64,000 nt of DNA from CAYRWR01 sp964537555 (lineage in GTDB: Bacteria > Spirochaetota > Brevinematia > Brevinematales > CAYRWR01), in NCBI GenBank assembly GCA_964537555.1, contig CAZIAD010000003.1, positions 106,977-170,976 on the forward strand. Direction: 5' to 3'. Below the pieces are notes generated by a model. That model saw nothing but the letters and a program-made list of their open reading frames with translations. It made no database searches and had not been told where the DNA came from. Shown here piece after piece: positions 17,179 through 25,894 of this stretch (the stretch's first letter is position 1; each line of letters begins with the position of its first letter). The position numbers and the translations under genes are program-made.

Positions 17179-18342
17179 ATGGAAAACTCCCGGATCGCTG
17201 ATAAAAAAGTCATTGTGAGAGGCCTGGAAGGGGTCTCAGCCGGTGAGACTGAAGTCAGCTATGTAGATGGAGTCAATGGCATCCTGGTCTATAGCGGCTA
17301 TAATATCCATGAGATAGCCGATAAGATCTCCTTTGAAGAGTGTGCCTACCTGCTATGGCATAATGAGCTGCCTACCGCAGCCCAGCTGGACACTTTCCGT
17401 CACGAGCTGGTCAAAAATATGTACCTGCCTTATGAGATCATCCAGATCATAAAGACCCTCCCGGACTACTCCCACCCTATGGCCACCCTGCGTACGCTCA
17501 TCTCATCCCTGGGATGCCTCGATCCCAGTGCAGAAGAGCTGTCCGGCCGCCAGTTTGAAAAAAAGACCATCTCTTTGCTGGGCCGGGTCATGACAGCGGT
17601 AGCCGTGATGCACCGGGTCAAAAAAGGAGAACGCATCCTGGACCCTGATTCAGACAAGAGTTTTGCGGAGAATTTTCTCTATATGTTCAGTGGGCAGTGG
17701 CCCGATACCGAGCAGGCAGAGGCTTTTAATTCCCTGCTTATATTACATGCCGACCATGGCTTTAATGCCTCTACTTTTGCGGCCCGGGTCACGGTATCTA
17801 CCCTGTCGGACATCTATTCAGCTCTCAGCACTGCCATCGGTACCCTCAAGGGGCCTCTGCATGGGGGGGCCAATCAGAGAGTTCTGGAGATGCTGGAGGA
17901 TATAGGCCACGTAGATCAGGTCGAAGAATACATACACGGTATGCTGGCTGATAAAAAACGCATCATGGGATTCGGGCACCGGATCTATAAAGTAGAAGAC
18001 CCCCGGGCCAAGCACCTGCGTCACTGGGCGGATGTACTGGCCCGCAAGCGGGGCCATGAGCATCTGCTGGACATGGCCAATAAAATAGAAAAGATAGTCA
18101 TAGAAAAAAAGGGGATCTATCCCAATGTGGATTTTTATTCCGCGGTAGTACAAAATGCCCTGGACATCCCCAAGGACTACTACACCGCCATTTTTGCCGC
18201 AGCCCGTACTGCCGGCTGGATCGCTCATATCCGGGAACAACTGGCAGACAATCGCCTCATACGTCCTACCTCCCGCTATGAAGGCCGCCTCGACAAGAAG
18301 TGGCAACCTATTGCGGACAGGAAAACAGACTCAAAAGAATAA
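17179..18342 (+). CDS. gltA: citrate synthase
   Basis: 387 residues from the ATG at 17179, preceded by a near-consensus AAGGAGG 5 bp away; the ATG at 17155 has no such site. It condenses oxaloacetate and acetyl-CoA into citrate. Active-site blocks are present: LHADHGFNASTFAAR with its His, LKGPLHGGANQRVLEML with the catalytic His, FGHRIYKVEDPRA with the His-Arg pair that binds oxaloacetate, and NVDFYSAVV with the catalytic Asp. The length and the short N-terminus fit the small Gram-positive/archaeal type. A 2-methylcitrate synthase activity cannot be excluded. Confidence 0.93.
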   Translation: MENSRIADKKVIVRGLEGVSAGETEVSYVDGVNGILVYSGYNIHEIADKISFEECAYLLWHNELPTAAQLDTFRHELVKNMYLPYEIIQIIKTLPDYSHPMATLRTLISSLGCLDPSAEELSGRQFEKKTISLLGRVMTAVAVMHRVKKGERILDPDSDKSFAENFLYMFSGQWPDTEQAEAFNSLLILHADHGFNASTFAARVTVSTLSDIYSALSTAIGTLKGPLHGGANQRVLEMLEDIGHVDQVEEYIHGMLADKKRIMGFGHRIYKVEDPRAKHLRHWADVLARKRGHEHLLDMANKIEKIVIEKKGIYPNVDFYSAVVQNALDIPKDYYTAIFAAARTAGWIAHIREQLADNRLIRPTSRYEGRLDKKWQPIADRKTDSKE

Positions 18343-18351
18343 GCCTATCAG

Positions 18352-18384
18352 AAAAAACCCCTGTTCCAAAGAACAGGGGTTTTT
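18352..18384. terminator. bidirectional rho-independent terminator
   Basis: The stem AAACCCCTGTTC / GAACAGGGGTTT with a 4-nt loop is flanked by A- and T-runs. It lies between the convergent citrate synthase and CsgG/FlgT-like genes. Confidence 0.9.
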
Positions 18385-18403
18385 GAATTTAGTAAGGTGT
18401 ATT

Positions 18404-19861
18404 TTAGAATCGGAATACCAGTTCAGCTCCGGCATTGAGGCCGTTCATGTTGAATATAGTGGCCAGATTTTGTGAGCTAACTGACCCATTGCTAAAGGTT
18501 ATATTATCATAGGTGTTGTCAGAACCATCTGAAACAGTCCCACTTCCTGCAAAGTACAGGGAATATCCGCCATATAAGCGGAATTTAAACTTCTGACTGA
18601 TCTGTATATTCAGGGATACTTTTGGCTTTATACCGAAGAATAGACCCCCAAGAGAATAATTTCCGCCCAAATCAGCAGCAATGAGCCCAGCTGAAAGATC
18701 CAGCTCAGGAGCCAGAGAGAAACTGCCCAGATAGAGCTCATAGCCTAAACCAAGGTCGGCATAAAATAAAGAGGGTGAATTGAGAACCATACCAATAGCC
18801 AGCCTGCTTAACAGGGAATATCCTATTTCTGCTTCTACGGCAATACCGAGGTCAATACCCATGGCATTGGGACTAAATGTAGCAGTACCGTTATACTCAC
18901 CGGATATGTTTAATATACTGACCCCGGGATCTGCCAATACTACCCCCGCATAGATATTAAACCTTCCCCCCGCCATAGCAGACTCGATGAGCTGATCATT
19001 GGCCTGGGGAGCACCCTTCAGGATAGTAGCTACGGAATAGTTGTCACCAATGGTGGAAACACGTACCAGGCCGGCATCGATTGAAGTGGTAAAACCTTCA
19101 CCAATAGTCATCTTTTTCTTAAGGACAAATTCATAGCCGGGCTTGACTCCCAGGTCTTTTCCCAGCTGCAGGTAGACTTTAGAGCCCAGGTTCTGCAGGA
19201 CTTTTGTCTTGAGTTTGAATTGATCTGTCTTTCTTAAGAACAGGTTTAATCCGCCCAGAGCTGAATCTATGGCCTTGCGGTAGGCATCCTGGGCCCCTTT
19301 TTCAGATTTCTTTGTCTCAGTGGCGTTATACACATCCATCAGGCTACCTTCAGCGTCCAGGATCTTAATGGAAACTGACACTTCTGCTGTCTGTTCCAGC
19401 ACATAATAGGTCTGAACATTGCCCTTTAGGTCTGTCTTTTGCTTTTGCACCTTGGCTTCAGTAATCCTCCATCCCGATACAGAAGGAATGATAATGAAAA
19501 ACGAATTGACCAGTTTGTCAAACTCAGCTCCCGGTATGATCACTACTCCCAGGTCTTCATCCAGGTATCTCTGGTCTTTTAAAGCCTTCTGTTCCTTGAG
19601 GCTTTTGATATGTTCTATGAACTTGACAGCAGAACTGTCATCCAGACGATACTGATAACCGATCACTTTGAATCTTTTCATGCTGTTAAATATACCGATC
19701 ATCTGGTCATCAAAATACATGACCGCTGCGCTGGGCATATTGTATGATGAATAAACCCCAAAAACGGAGACATCCTGTTTCTCAGAGACTTCAGGCCCCT
19801 CAGAATACGACATATTTACAAATGCGATTGCAAATACTATAAGAAAAAACAGCTTCTTCAT
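18404..19861 (-). CDS. secreted envelope protein with CsgG-like and FlgT-like parts and a C-terminal barrel
   Basis: 485 residues. The signal peptide is MKKLFFLIVFAIAFVNMSYS. The N-terminal third (VAAVMYFDD-like SAAVMYFDD, FKVIGYQYRLDD, and the VYNATETKKSEKGAQDAYRKAI region) resembles CsgG/TolB-N type domains that form a nucleotide-free alpha/beta fold in outer-membrane lipoproteins. The middle (KVYLQLGKDLGVKPGYEFVL, then VRVSTIGDNYSVATIL) resembles the C-terminal domain of FlgT. The last 170 residues alternate like beta strands and end in ELVFRF, a typical outer-membrane barrel terminus. Similarities are judged by eye; the function is unknown. Confidence 0.6.
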   Translation of the reverse strand: MKKLFFLIVFAIAFVNMSYSEGPEVSEKQDVSVFGVYSSYNMPSAAVMYFDDQMIGIFNSMKRFKVIGYQYRLDDSSAVKFIEHIKSLKEQKALKDQRYLDEDLGVVIIPGAEFDKLVNSFFIIIPSVSGWRITEAKVQKQKTDLKGNVQTYYVLEQTAEVSVSIKILDAEGSLMDVYNATETKKSEKGAQDAYRKAIDSALGGLNLFLRKTDQFKLKTKVLQNLGSKVYLQLGKDLGVKPGYEFVLKKKMTIGEGFTTSIDAGLVRVSTIGDNYSVATILKGAPQANDQLIESAMAGGRFNIYAGVVLADPGVSILNISGEYNGTATFSPNAMGIDLGIAVEAEIGYSLLSRLAIGMVLNSPSLFYADLGLGYELYLGSFSLAPELDLSAGLIAADLGGNYSLGGLFFGIKPKVSLNIQISQKFKFRLYGGYSLYFAGSGTVSDGSDNTYDNITFSNGSVSSQNLATIFNMNGLNAGAELVFRF

Positions 19862-19926
19862 AAAAACCTCCTATACAATTTACTCATTCTACAATAGAGG
19901 TTTTTAAATATCAAGAAAAACCCAGC

Positions 19927-21486
19927 CTAATTCTCTGAATACTGGTCCAGAATGAGCTGCCCTACGGCCAGGCAGGAATCATCATAGGGAATATCCCGGT
20001 TGATAAACACTTCCATTCCTCTCTTTTCCAGTTCAGTAAATACCATACTTAAAAAATTAGTGTTCCGGAAAAAGTCGCCGGACAGGTAGACCTTTTTACA
20101 CTTTGTTTTTTTGGAGATCTTGTCCACTACATCAGCTGTAGCGTTCACGATATTCTGGACGGCACGGTTCATCATATTTTCTTTCTTTTCCCCGGCCAGG
20201 ATGTTGGCAATTATATTCTTAAACAGGCCATTGGTATCTATTTCCCACACCCCTTTATTGAGGCTGATGGTACTGTCATAGGGCTCATCCACCGAGTCCG
20301 TATCGGCCATCTCATTGAGCAGGGATTCAAAAAAGTGGATATCAAAAATAGTCTCCTCATACCATAACAGCTCACCCAAAGCGGAAATAATATGGTGCAT
20401 ACTGCTGGACATAGTATAAGTCATGTGGCCGTAATCAATAGCGTCAAAAAGATATTTCTGGCGCTCATTATCCTTTATCTTCTGTATGAGTGGCAGTTCC
20501 AGTTTTCTAAACTCGCCCTGATAGATCTCCTTGATGATAGCCATGGTGATACGCCAGGGCTCAATATTGGCTATTACTCCACCGGGCAGAGGGACCGGTG
20601 TCCACTGGCCCATAGTCTCAAACTCCCCTATACTGCCGTACAGGATCTCCCCCCCCACCATCTCACCATTAGAATCAAAGGCGGTAGTATCGTAGACTAC
20701 ACCAATCCCTTTTTCTTTGGTATTTTTATTATCATACATAGTGGCAGCCAGATGAGCATGAAGGTTTGAGAGCTTCTTGACGTGTCTCTGGCTGCGCAAA
20801 TAATCCGCCACCAGGGAATAGTTGTTGAGGCCTCGCAGGATATTGATCTCACTGAGATGCAGGTGCCCCATGACCGCTTTTACCATACGGTCCATTTCCT
20901 CCATCCGGATGAGGTCTTCTACATGGCCCAGGTTAGGAGTAGCGGTAATATGGTCCCCCTCCAGGAAGGCAATAGAGAACTGGTTTTCCGCTCCGAATGA
21001 CAGGGCCTGGGAATTCATAGATTCAAATAAAGGTATGTGATGAAAAGCAAAAGGGGTGTAGGAGATGGGTACCATCCGGTCCAGAGCATAACTCCGGAAG
21101 GTAGGGCTCACGTCCAGGGACACGTCATGTATTTCTCCATCCAGGGCTTTATCCTCCATCAGTATCACAAATCCCCGGTCTTTAAACTCTTCGTACTGAC
21201 ACAGCACTTCGCACCCGGCACCACAGTCCAGCTTCCCCCCTTTCTGGCACAACAGTATGAAGTAATAGGCATCTCTGAGGCCCAGTTTTTTCATACCCAG
21301 CTTGGATGGCATCAGAGAGAGACAATGATCAGTCAACAGATCCGGCTGCACATCCATATTAAAATAAGACAGCATCTGTTCTTTATCCATAAACAGGAAA
21401 TAAAATATTTGATCTCTATCCCTGGGAATCTCATTCATGACGAGGTAGCTCTTACCTCCCGGAAATCTCAGATAATGTTTGCTCAT
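19927..21486 (-). CDS. stand-alone HypF-C/Kae1-like carbamoyltransferase homolog
   Basis: 519 residues. The C-terminal two-thirds follows the HypF Kae1-like domain in order: ALSFGAENQFSIAFLEGD (HypF LavGaelKN region), NLHAHLAATM (HypF HHHAH metal site), EMVGGEILYGSIGEF (WGGE), VPLPGGVIANIEPWR (PLPGGdaa-ePwR), and VYLSGDFFRNTNFLSMVF with IPYDDSCLAVGQ (lSGGvFqN and vPpNDGG-alGQ). HypF makes thiocarboxamide for NiFe-hydrogenase cyanide ligands. Here the acylphosphatase and classical zinc-finger modules are absent, and the first His of HHHAH is Asn. An N-terminal Cys cluster (CGAGCEVLC) is notable. No hyp genes are nearby. It starts 2 bp after the lipid kinase gene ends. Confidence 0.7.
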   Translation of the reverse strand: MSKHYLRFPGGKSYLVMNEIPRDRDQIFYFLFMDKEQMLSYFNMDVQPDLLTDHCLSLMPSKLGMKKLGLRDAYYFILLCQKGGKLDCGAGCEVLCQYEEFKDRGFVILMEDKALDGEIHDVSLDVSPTFRSYALDRMVPISYTPFAFHHIPLFESMNSQALSFGAENQFSIAFLEGDHITATPNLGHVEDLIRMEEMDRMVKAVMGHLHLSEINILRGLNNYSLVADYLRSQRHVKKLSNLHAHLAATMYDNKNTKEKGIGVVYDTTAFDSNGEMVGGEILYGSIGEFETMGQWTPVPLPGGVIANIEPWRITMAIIKEIYQGEFRKLELPLIQKIKDNERQKYLFDAIDYGHMTYTMSSSMHHIISALGELLWYEETIFDIHFFESLLNEMADTDSVDEPYDSTISLNKGVWEIDTNGLFKNIIANILAGEKKENMMNRAVQNIVNATADVVDKISKKTKCKKVYLSGDFFRNTNFLSMVFTELEKRGMEVFINRDIPYDDSCLAVGQLILDQYSEN

Positions 21487-21488
21487 AC

Positions 21489-22412
21489 TTATGCCCCCTC
21501 ATTCAGGAAATAATGTTTTCCATCTGGATAGTATATAACATTTATGTGTTTCTTCAAGACTTTAATATCATATTTTTGATAATAATATACCTGGCCGTCT
21601 AAATGGGCCGGGACTATCCTGTCAAATGCCAGAGACAGATCTTCCACCTGAGAATACTGCACTTCGGGCTCCTCCATGTGCTCCCCTTTTTGCAGTTTTA
21701 AGAGGCTGTATATCCTTTTCCATACCGGGATATTTCTGACCATGCATACATCCAGGAGGCCGTCATCAGCCCAGGCCCGGGGAGTAAGAGTAAATCCTCC
21801 TCCAAACCTTCTGCCTACCGCTATTGTGATCAGAAAATTCCTGCATTGAGTATAAACAGCACCTCTGCTCATGTTCATGTTCTGAGAACGGTAGAACAGG
21901 AGGTTTTTTAATATCACCTTCCAGTACATTGCCTTTCCCCTCATAAAAGAGGGCTGGTTTACCTCTACAGCCACCTGTGCATCAAAACCTATCCCCATGC
22001 CATTGGCAAAATAGATATCATTACAACGCCCAATATCTACCGGCCTCTGAGTTGCATTATTTAAGCTGCTCCAGAAGCTATCATCCAGAATGGTGTTCTG
22101 CCCCAGTAAGGAAGAATAATCATTGCCGGTACCACAGGGAATCACTCCCAATGTGGGGCCAGGATTTTTTGCCAGGGCCTGGACAATCTCATGTACCGTC
22201 CCGTCGCCGCCCACTGCGATGATGTGAGTATATGCTTTTTCTATGGCCTGCTGTGCGATCCGGGTAGCATCCCCTTTGTCTGCAGTAGTGGATATCAGTG
22301 CCTCAGGAAAATACGTCTTGATACGGTCACTTACAGAATAATTGCTACCCTTTGATAAATGCCTGCCCGCTACCGGATTTAGGATAAAAATCCAGCCATC
22401 TCCTCGATGCAT
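21489..22412 (-). CDS. diacylglycerol kinase-type lipid kinase (YegS/DgkB family)
   Basis: 307 residues from the ATG at 22412, chosen because GGGAGG precedes it at 6 bp; longer forms lack this. The N-terminus WIFILNPVAGRH and the glycine-rich AVGGDGTVHEIVQAL and GVIPCGTGNDYSSLL are the signature of the diacylglycerol kinase catalytic domain (phosphofructokinase-like fold). It likely phosphorylates a lipid such as diacylglycerol or phosphatidylglycerol at the inner membrane. It lies upstream of the HypF-like gene in the same operon. Confidence 0.88.
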   Translation of the reverse strand: MHRGDGWIFILNPVAGRHLSKGSNYSVSDRIKTYFPEALISTTADKGDATRIAQQAIEKAYTHIIAVGGDGTVHEIVQALAKNPGPTLGVIPCGTGNDYSSLLGQNTILDDSFWSSLNNATQRPVDIGRCNDIYFANGMGIGFDAQVAVEVNQPSFMRGKAMYWKVILKNLLFYRSQNMNMSRGAVYTQCRNFLITIAVGRRFGGGFTLTPRAWADDGLLDVCMVRNIPVWKRIYSLLKLQKGEHMEEPEVQYSQVEDLSLAFDRIVPAHLDGQVYYYQKYDIKVLKKHINVIYYPDGKHYFLNEGA

Positions 22413-22482
22413 AGACTGCCTCCCAGAACACATTGTAAGGGAGAACATTTTTTTAGCAAGGGTAAATTGGATTAAAAGGACT

Positions 22483-24210
22483 CTATTCCAGTTTCAACTT
22501 TATGCTATTGGTAGACTGATCCAGATCAAATCTGTGGGAACGGGCGCTCCAGTTTTTATTATGGCCCACCTGCTTACCCTCTGCATCCGTACCTACCAGC
22601 CTGTACACCAGGGGAGCGATATTGGAGAATGCCAGGTTAATACTATAGATCCCGTCTCCGGCCTGAATATCCCCCTCTTTTCCATCATCCCGTAATTCTG
22701 TCGAGGAATAAAAGCTTAGGGGGTGGGTATTGCCCTTGATATAGAGGTGCTCCACAGGTAGAGCAGCAGTATCTACTTCGACATGTAAGACTATGTATTT
22801 GGTATCAGCCATTCCCATCTGCATGAGGGCATACTCTTTTCGTACCGCAAAATAATTTACAGACTCATCTTCATCCCATAGACGGTAATATGAGGTCTTT
22901 CCCCATCCTGCCGGAGCATCCTCTATGTCCATATCTTCACCGGTATCATTTTCCACATAGGGTTCTATCAGCGTATGCCATTTCTGAATACGGGCTATAC
23001 TGGCATTCATATCGAAGAGGCCCTTTTCAGGATCCAGGAGCTGCCTGATATAGCCGGTATAGATCTTTTTATAGCGGGGAACGGCCAGGATCTTTTCTAC
23101 CAGAGGTTTACTGCCGTCCATTTTTCCATAGGCATAGATGTTCTGCTTTCCGGCATCAAACATACCGGACGTACCCAGGCTGTTGTCATAGTCATAGGGG
23201 ATAAAGGTGGCTTTTCCTTTTTCATCGAAATACAGATAGAAGTTATTGCCCAGATTCCAGTAATCATCCCACATACCTACCATCACATGAGCTGCCAGAG
23301 TCCTCAGAAAGAGATCCAGGTTAAACGCGGATTCTATCCATTTTTCAAAATCCCTGCCCTCTTTGTCCTGCAGATCATTCATAAACTGAGAAAACTGCAG
23401 CTTCGCTTTTTCCAGGTCTTTCTTATTGGTCTTAAGGTCATAGGCATAGTTTTTACCCTTATCGGGATCTTCCACACCCATCTTGGACTTAGCTCCTCCG
23501 GGACGCAGGGAGGAAGGATAGAGACACTTCCACAGATAGCCCTTATCATTCCCGGGGAAGCGCTTCTCCAGATAACGGGAATCCACCGGCTCCATCATCT
23601 CATAAATGCCGAAGTAGGCCTTCTTAGTACCCTTCACCTCGATAGAGAGACGGACGTAACTCACTCTGAGAGCGGGCCATACTTCAAAGCGGCGGAACAG
23701 GTCATAGCAATACACTTCCCGGACATAAGAGGGGTCATTGTTAAACCATTTGAGATTGAGAGACTTCAGGCCCATAAAGTCCTGAGACTGATATTCATCG
23801 AAATTGAGGCGAAAATGAGCGTGGTGCCAGTCCGGGTCGCTGCTGTTGTGATTCTCATTTTTTGCACCTTCCGGGCGTTCCCGTGAAAAGCTGTTACCCC
23901 TCACTCTCAGGCCGATATCCCTGAGCTGGACTTTTTTGCCTTCCCGCAGAAACAGAAAATCCCCTTTGATCACTTTCTCGTTTTTAGGATTGGCGTCAAA
24001 ATAATCCAGCAGTTTATTCCACTCTTCCGCAGTCACAGTGAGTGTCATTTCCGGCAGTTTTGTGAGGTCAAATAGTGTGTCCAGATCCGACATTTGGGTC
24101 TTGACTCTTTTTTGTGCCCCGGAAGCACTATTAGCAGTACTAAAAACTGCACTCAGAGAAACCAATATGATCAGTATATAAGCCTGGATCTGTCTAAAAA
24201 AAACCCTCAT
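22483..24210 (-). CDS. secreted CotH-family protein kinase with C-terminal Ig-like domain (CotH copy 1)
   Basis: 575 residues. An N-terminal signal segment (AYILIILVSLSAVFSTANS) is followed by the CotH domain: LRVRGNSFSRERPEG at residues 101-115 (the RxRG-S nucleotide-binding-loop equivalent) and FIPYDYDNSLG at 337-346, whose DxD supplies metal ligands in CotH kinases. The family phosphorylates secreted or surface proteins; Bacillus CotH acts on spore coat proteins. The C-terminus from about 470 has DDGKEGDIQAGDGIYS, an Ig-like domain found in secreted proteins. It is the last of four tandem CotH genes on this strand. Confidence 0.88.
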   Translation of the reverse strand: MRVFFRQIQAYILIILVSLSAVFSTANSASGAQKRVKTQMSDLDTLFDLTKLPEMTLTVTAEEWNKLLDYFDANPKNEKVIKGDFLFLREGKKVQLRDIGLRVRGNSFSRERPEGAKNENHNSSDPDWHHAHFRLNFDEYQSQDFMGLKSLNLKWFNNDPSYVREVYCYDLFRRFEVWPALRVSYVRLSIEVKGTKKAYFGIYEMMEPVDSRYLEKRFPGNDKGYLWKCLYPSSLRPGGAKSKMGVEDPDKGKNYAYDLKTNKKDLEKAKLQFSQFMNDLQDKEGRDFEKWIESAFNLDLFLRTLAAHVMVGMWDDYWNLGNNFYLYFDEKGKATFIPYDYDNSLGTSGMFDAGKQNIYAYGKMDGSKPLVEKILAVPRYKKIYTGYIRQLLDPEKGLFDMNASIARIQKWHTLIEPYVENDTGEDMDIEDAPAGWGKTSYYRLWDEDESVNYFAVRKEYALMQMGMADTKYIVLHVEVDTAALPVEHLYIKGNTHPLSFYSSTELRDDGKEGDIQAGDGIYSINLAFSNIAPLVYRLVGTDAEGKQVGHNKNWSARSHRFDLDQSTNSIKLKLE

Positions 24211-24237
24211 CTACACTCTCTCTGTTTTTGTTTTATT

Positions 24238-25680
24238 CTACCATGAAAGGGGAGCTAAACTCAACTGACCGGCGGCATACTGGGCCCTGGTCTTAAAATA
24301 ATTAGCGGTATCAGTACCGGAATCATCACCGTCCAGTAAATGGTAGTCAATACCTGTCCCTCCTGAAGCATCTACAAATGAAGAAAGTTGTCCTGCATCA
24401 TTAGCTAAATAGGGGGTTATAAGCGTCTGCCAGGTATTGATCCTATTGATACTGGCATTAAAGGAAAAATAATCACTGGACTGATTGATCAGCTGGGCCA
24501 GGTAGGTCTTAAAATTATTGTTAAATGCAGATACTGATAATATCTTACTAACCAGTGCATTTCCCCCTGAATCCCAGGCCAGGACATCCCTGGTCCCCGG
24601 ATTTATACCCACCCAGTCATTGCCCAGAGTATTATCATAGTCATAAGGAATAAAAGTCATATAAGCTGACTGATCAAAATATATATAATAGTTATTGTTG
24701 TTATAGCCTATATCATCCCAGCTCCCTGTCAGGACATTTACCGCATAGGCTTTTAGAAAGAGATCTACGTCCATGTTATTGAGCAGCCATGCCTGTAAGC
24801 CCGCTGAGCCATCCGGATATGAGTCCAGGGAAGTAATGAAATTCTGAAACATCGTTTTGGCAGTATTGAAGTCTATCTCCCGGGTTTTTAAATCGTAGGC
24901 CGGTTTAATACTAAGTGAATCATTGGTAGGATCGATAGATTCTATGCCCATTTTGGAAGACATACCTGCTACCTGAAAATCAGGCTGACTGGATCTCCAC
25001 AGACATTTCCATAAAAAGCCATCATCATCAGGAAATCTGGCCTTTAAATAGGATTTATCAAATGCTTCCATCATACCATAGACTCCAAAGTCTCCCACCA
25101 CACCGGATTCCTTGATCCTCACCTGGAGCTTGGCATAAGTCATTCTGGGTGCCACATTCACTCCAAACCTTTTAAACAGGTCAAAGCAATAGATTTCCCG
25201 GACATACATATATTCGTTATTGAAATACTTTAAGCTCAGGCCCCGTAGTCCATGCAGCTTTTGATTGGTCTCAAAGGTATTAAAATCCAGCTTGAAGTGA
25301 GCGCGGTTCCAGTTGGGAGCCACCAGGTCATGCAGAGTACCTGTAGTCCCTTCAGGTCGCCTGCGGCTAAGATTTCCCCGGATGCGGAGTCCGACATTTC
25401 TCAGCACCTCAACATTTCCGTTTTTATTAAAGAAGAAGTCTGCATGCACCAGTTCTTCATTATTATCATTGGCATCAAAATTGGTCAACAGGGTATTCCA
25501 CTCATTGGAACTGACCTCTATAGTGAGCAGGGGCACAGCCTGCATATCAAACACATAATCAAGATCTATAGAATTCCCCCCTGTATTAATAGTCTGATCA
25601 TAGGACCGGTCTCCCTCAGTCAGATCACAGGATAAAAACAACAATAAAGAAAACAATAGTGCTAACATTTTTTTCATCAT
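24238..25680 (-). CDS. lipoprotein CotH-family kinase, core domain only (CotH copy 2)
   Basis: About 480 residues from the ATG at 25680 (an ATG at 25677 is also possible; a GTG at 25686 fits the ribosome-binding site less well). The lipoprotein signal ends in LLLFLSC and is followed by DLTEGDRSYDQ, matching the N-termini of copies 3 and 4. CotH motifs are LRIRGNLSRRRPEG and FIPYDYDNTLG. Unlike its neighbours it ends directly after the kinase domain. A lipid anchor would place the kinase at the cell surface or periplasm. Confidence 0.87.
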   Translation of the reverse strand: MMKKMLALLFSLLLFLSCDLTEGDRSYDQTINTGGNSIDLDYVFDMQAVPLLTIEVSSNEWNTLLTNFDANDNNEELVHADFFFNKNGNVEVLRNVGLRIRGNLSRRRPEGTTGTLHDLVAPNWNRAHFKLDFNTFETNQKLHGLRGLSLKYFNNEYMYVREIYCFDLFKRFGVNVAPRMTYAKLQVRIKESGVVGDFGVYGMMEAFDKSYLKARFPDDDGFLWKCLWRSSQPDFQVAGMSSKMGIESIDPTNDSLSIKPAYDLKTREIDFNTAKTMFQNFITSLDSYPDGSAGLQAWLLNNMDVDLFLKAYAVNVLTGSWDDIGYNNNNYYIYFDQSAYMTFIPYDYDNTLGNDWVGINPGTRDVLAWDSGGNALVSKILSVSAFNNNFKTYLAQLINQSSDYFSFNASINRINTWQTLITPYLANDAGQLSSFVDASGGTGIDYHLLDGDDSGTDTANYFKTRAQYAAGQLSLAPLSW

Positions 25681-25894
25681 CCACACCTTACAATAAGATT
25701 TTATTTATAATATAATTGGAGCCTGTTTTTCTCATAAAGTTACATGAAATGAGGCTTATATTATTGCCTGACTTTCCAGATTCCGGATCATAATACCTTT
25801 ACAGAAATAGTCATCGGGGATACTGCATCGTTCCAATCCGGCCTCAAAACTACCCAGTTCTCCTGTCTTTAAATGAATGATTTTAGCAGTTAAA

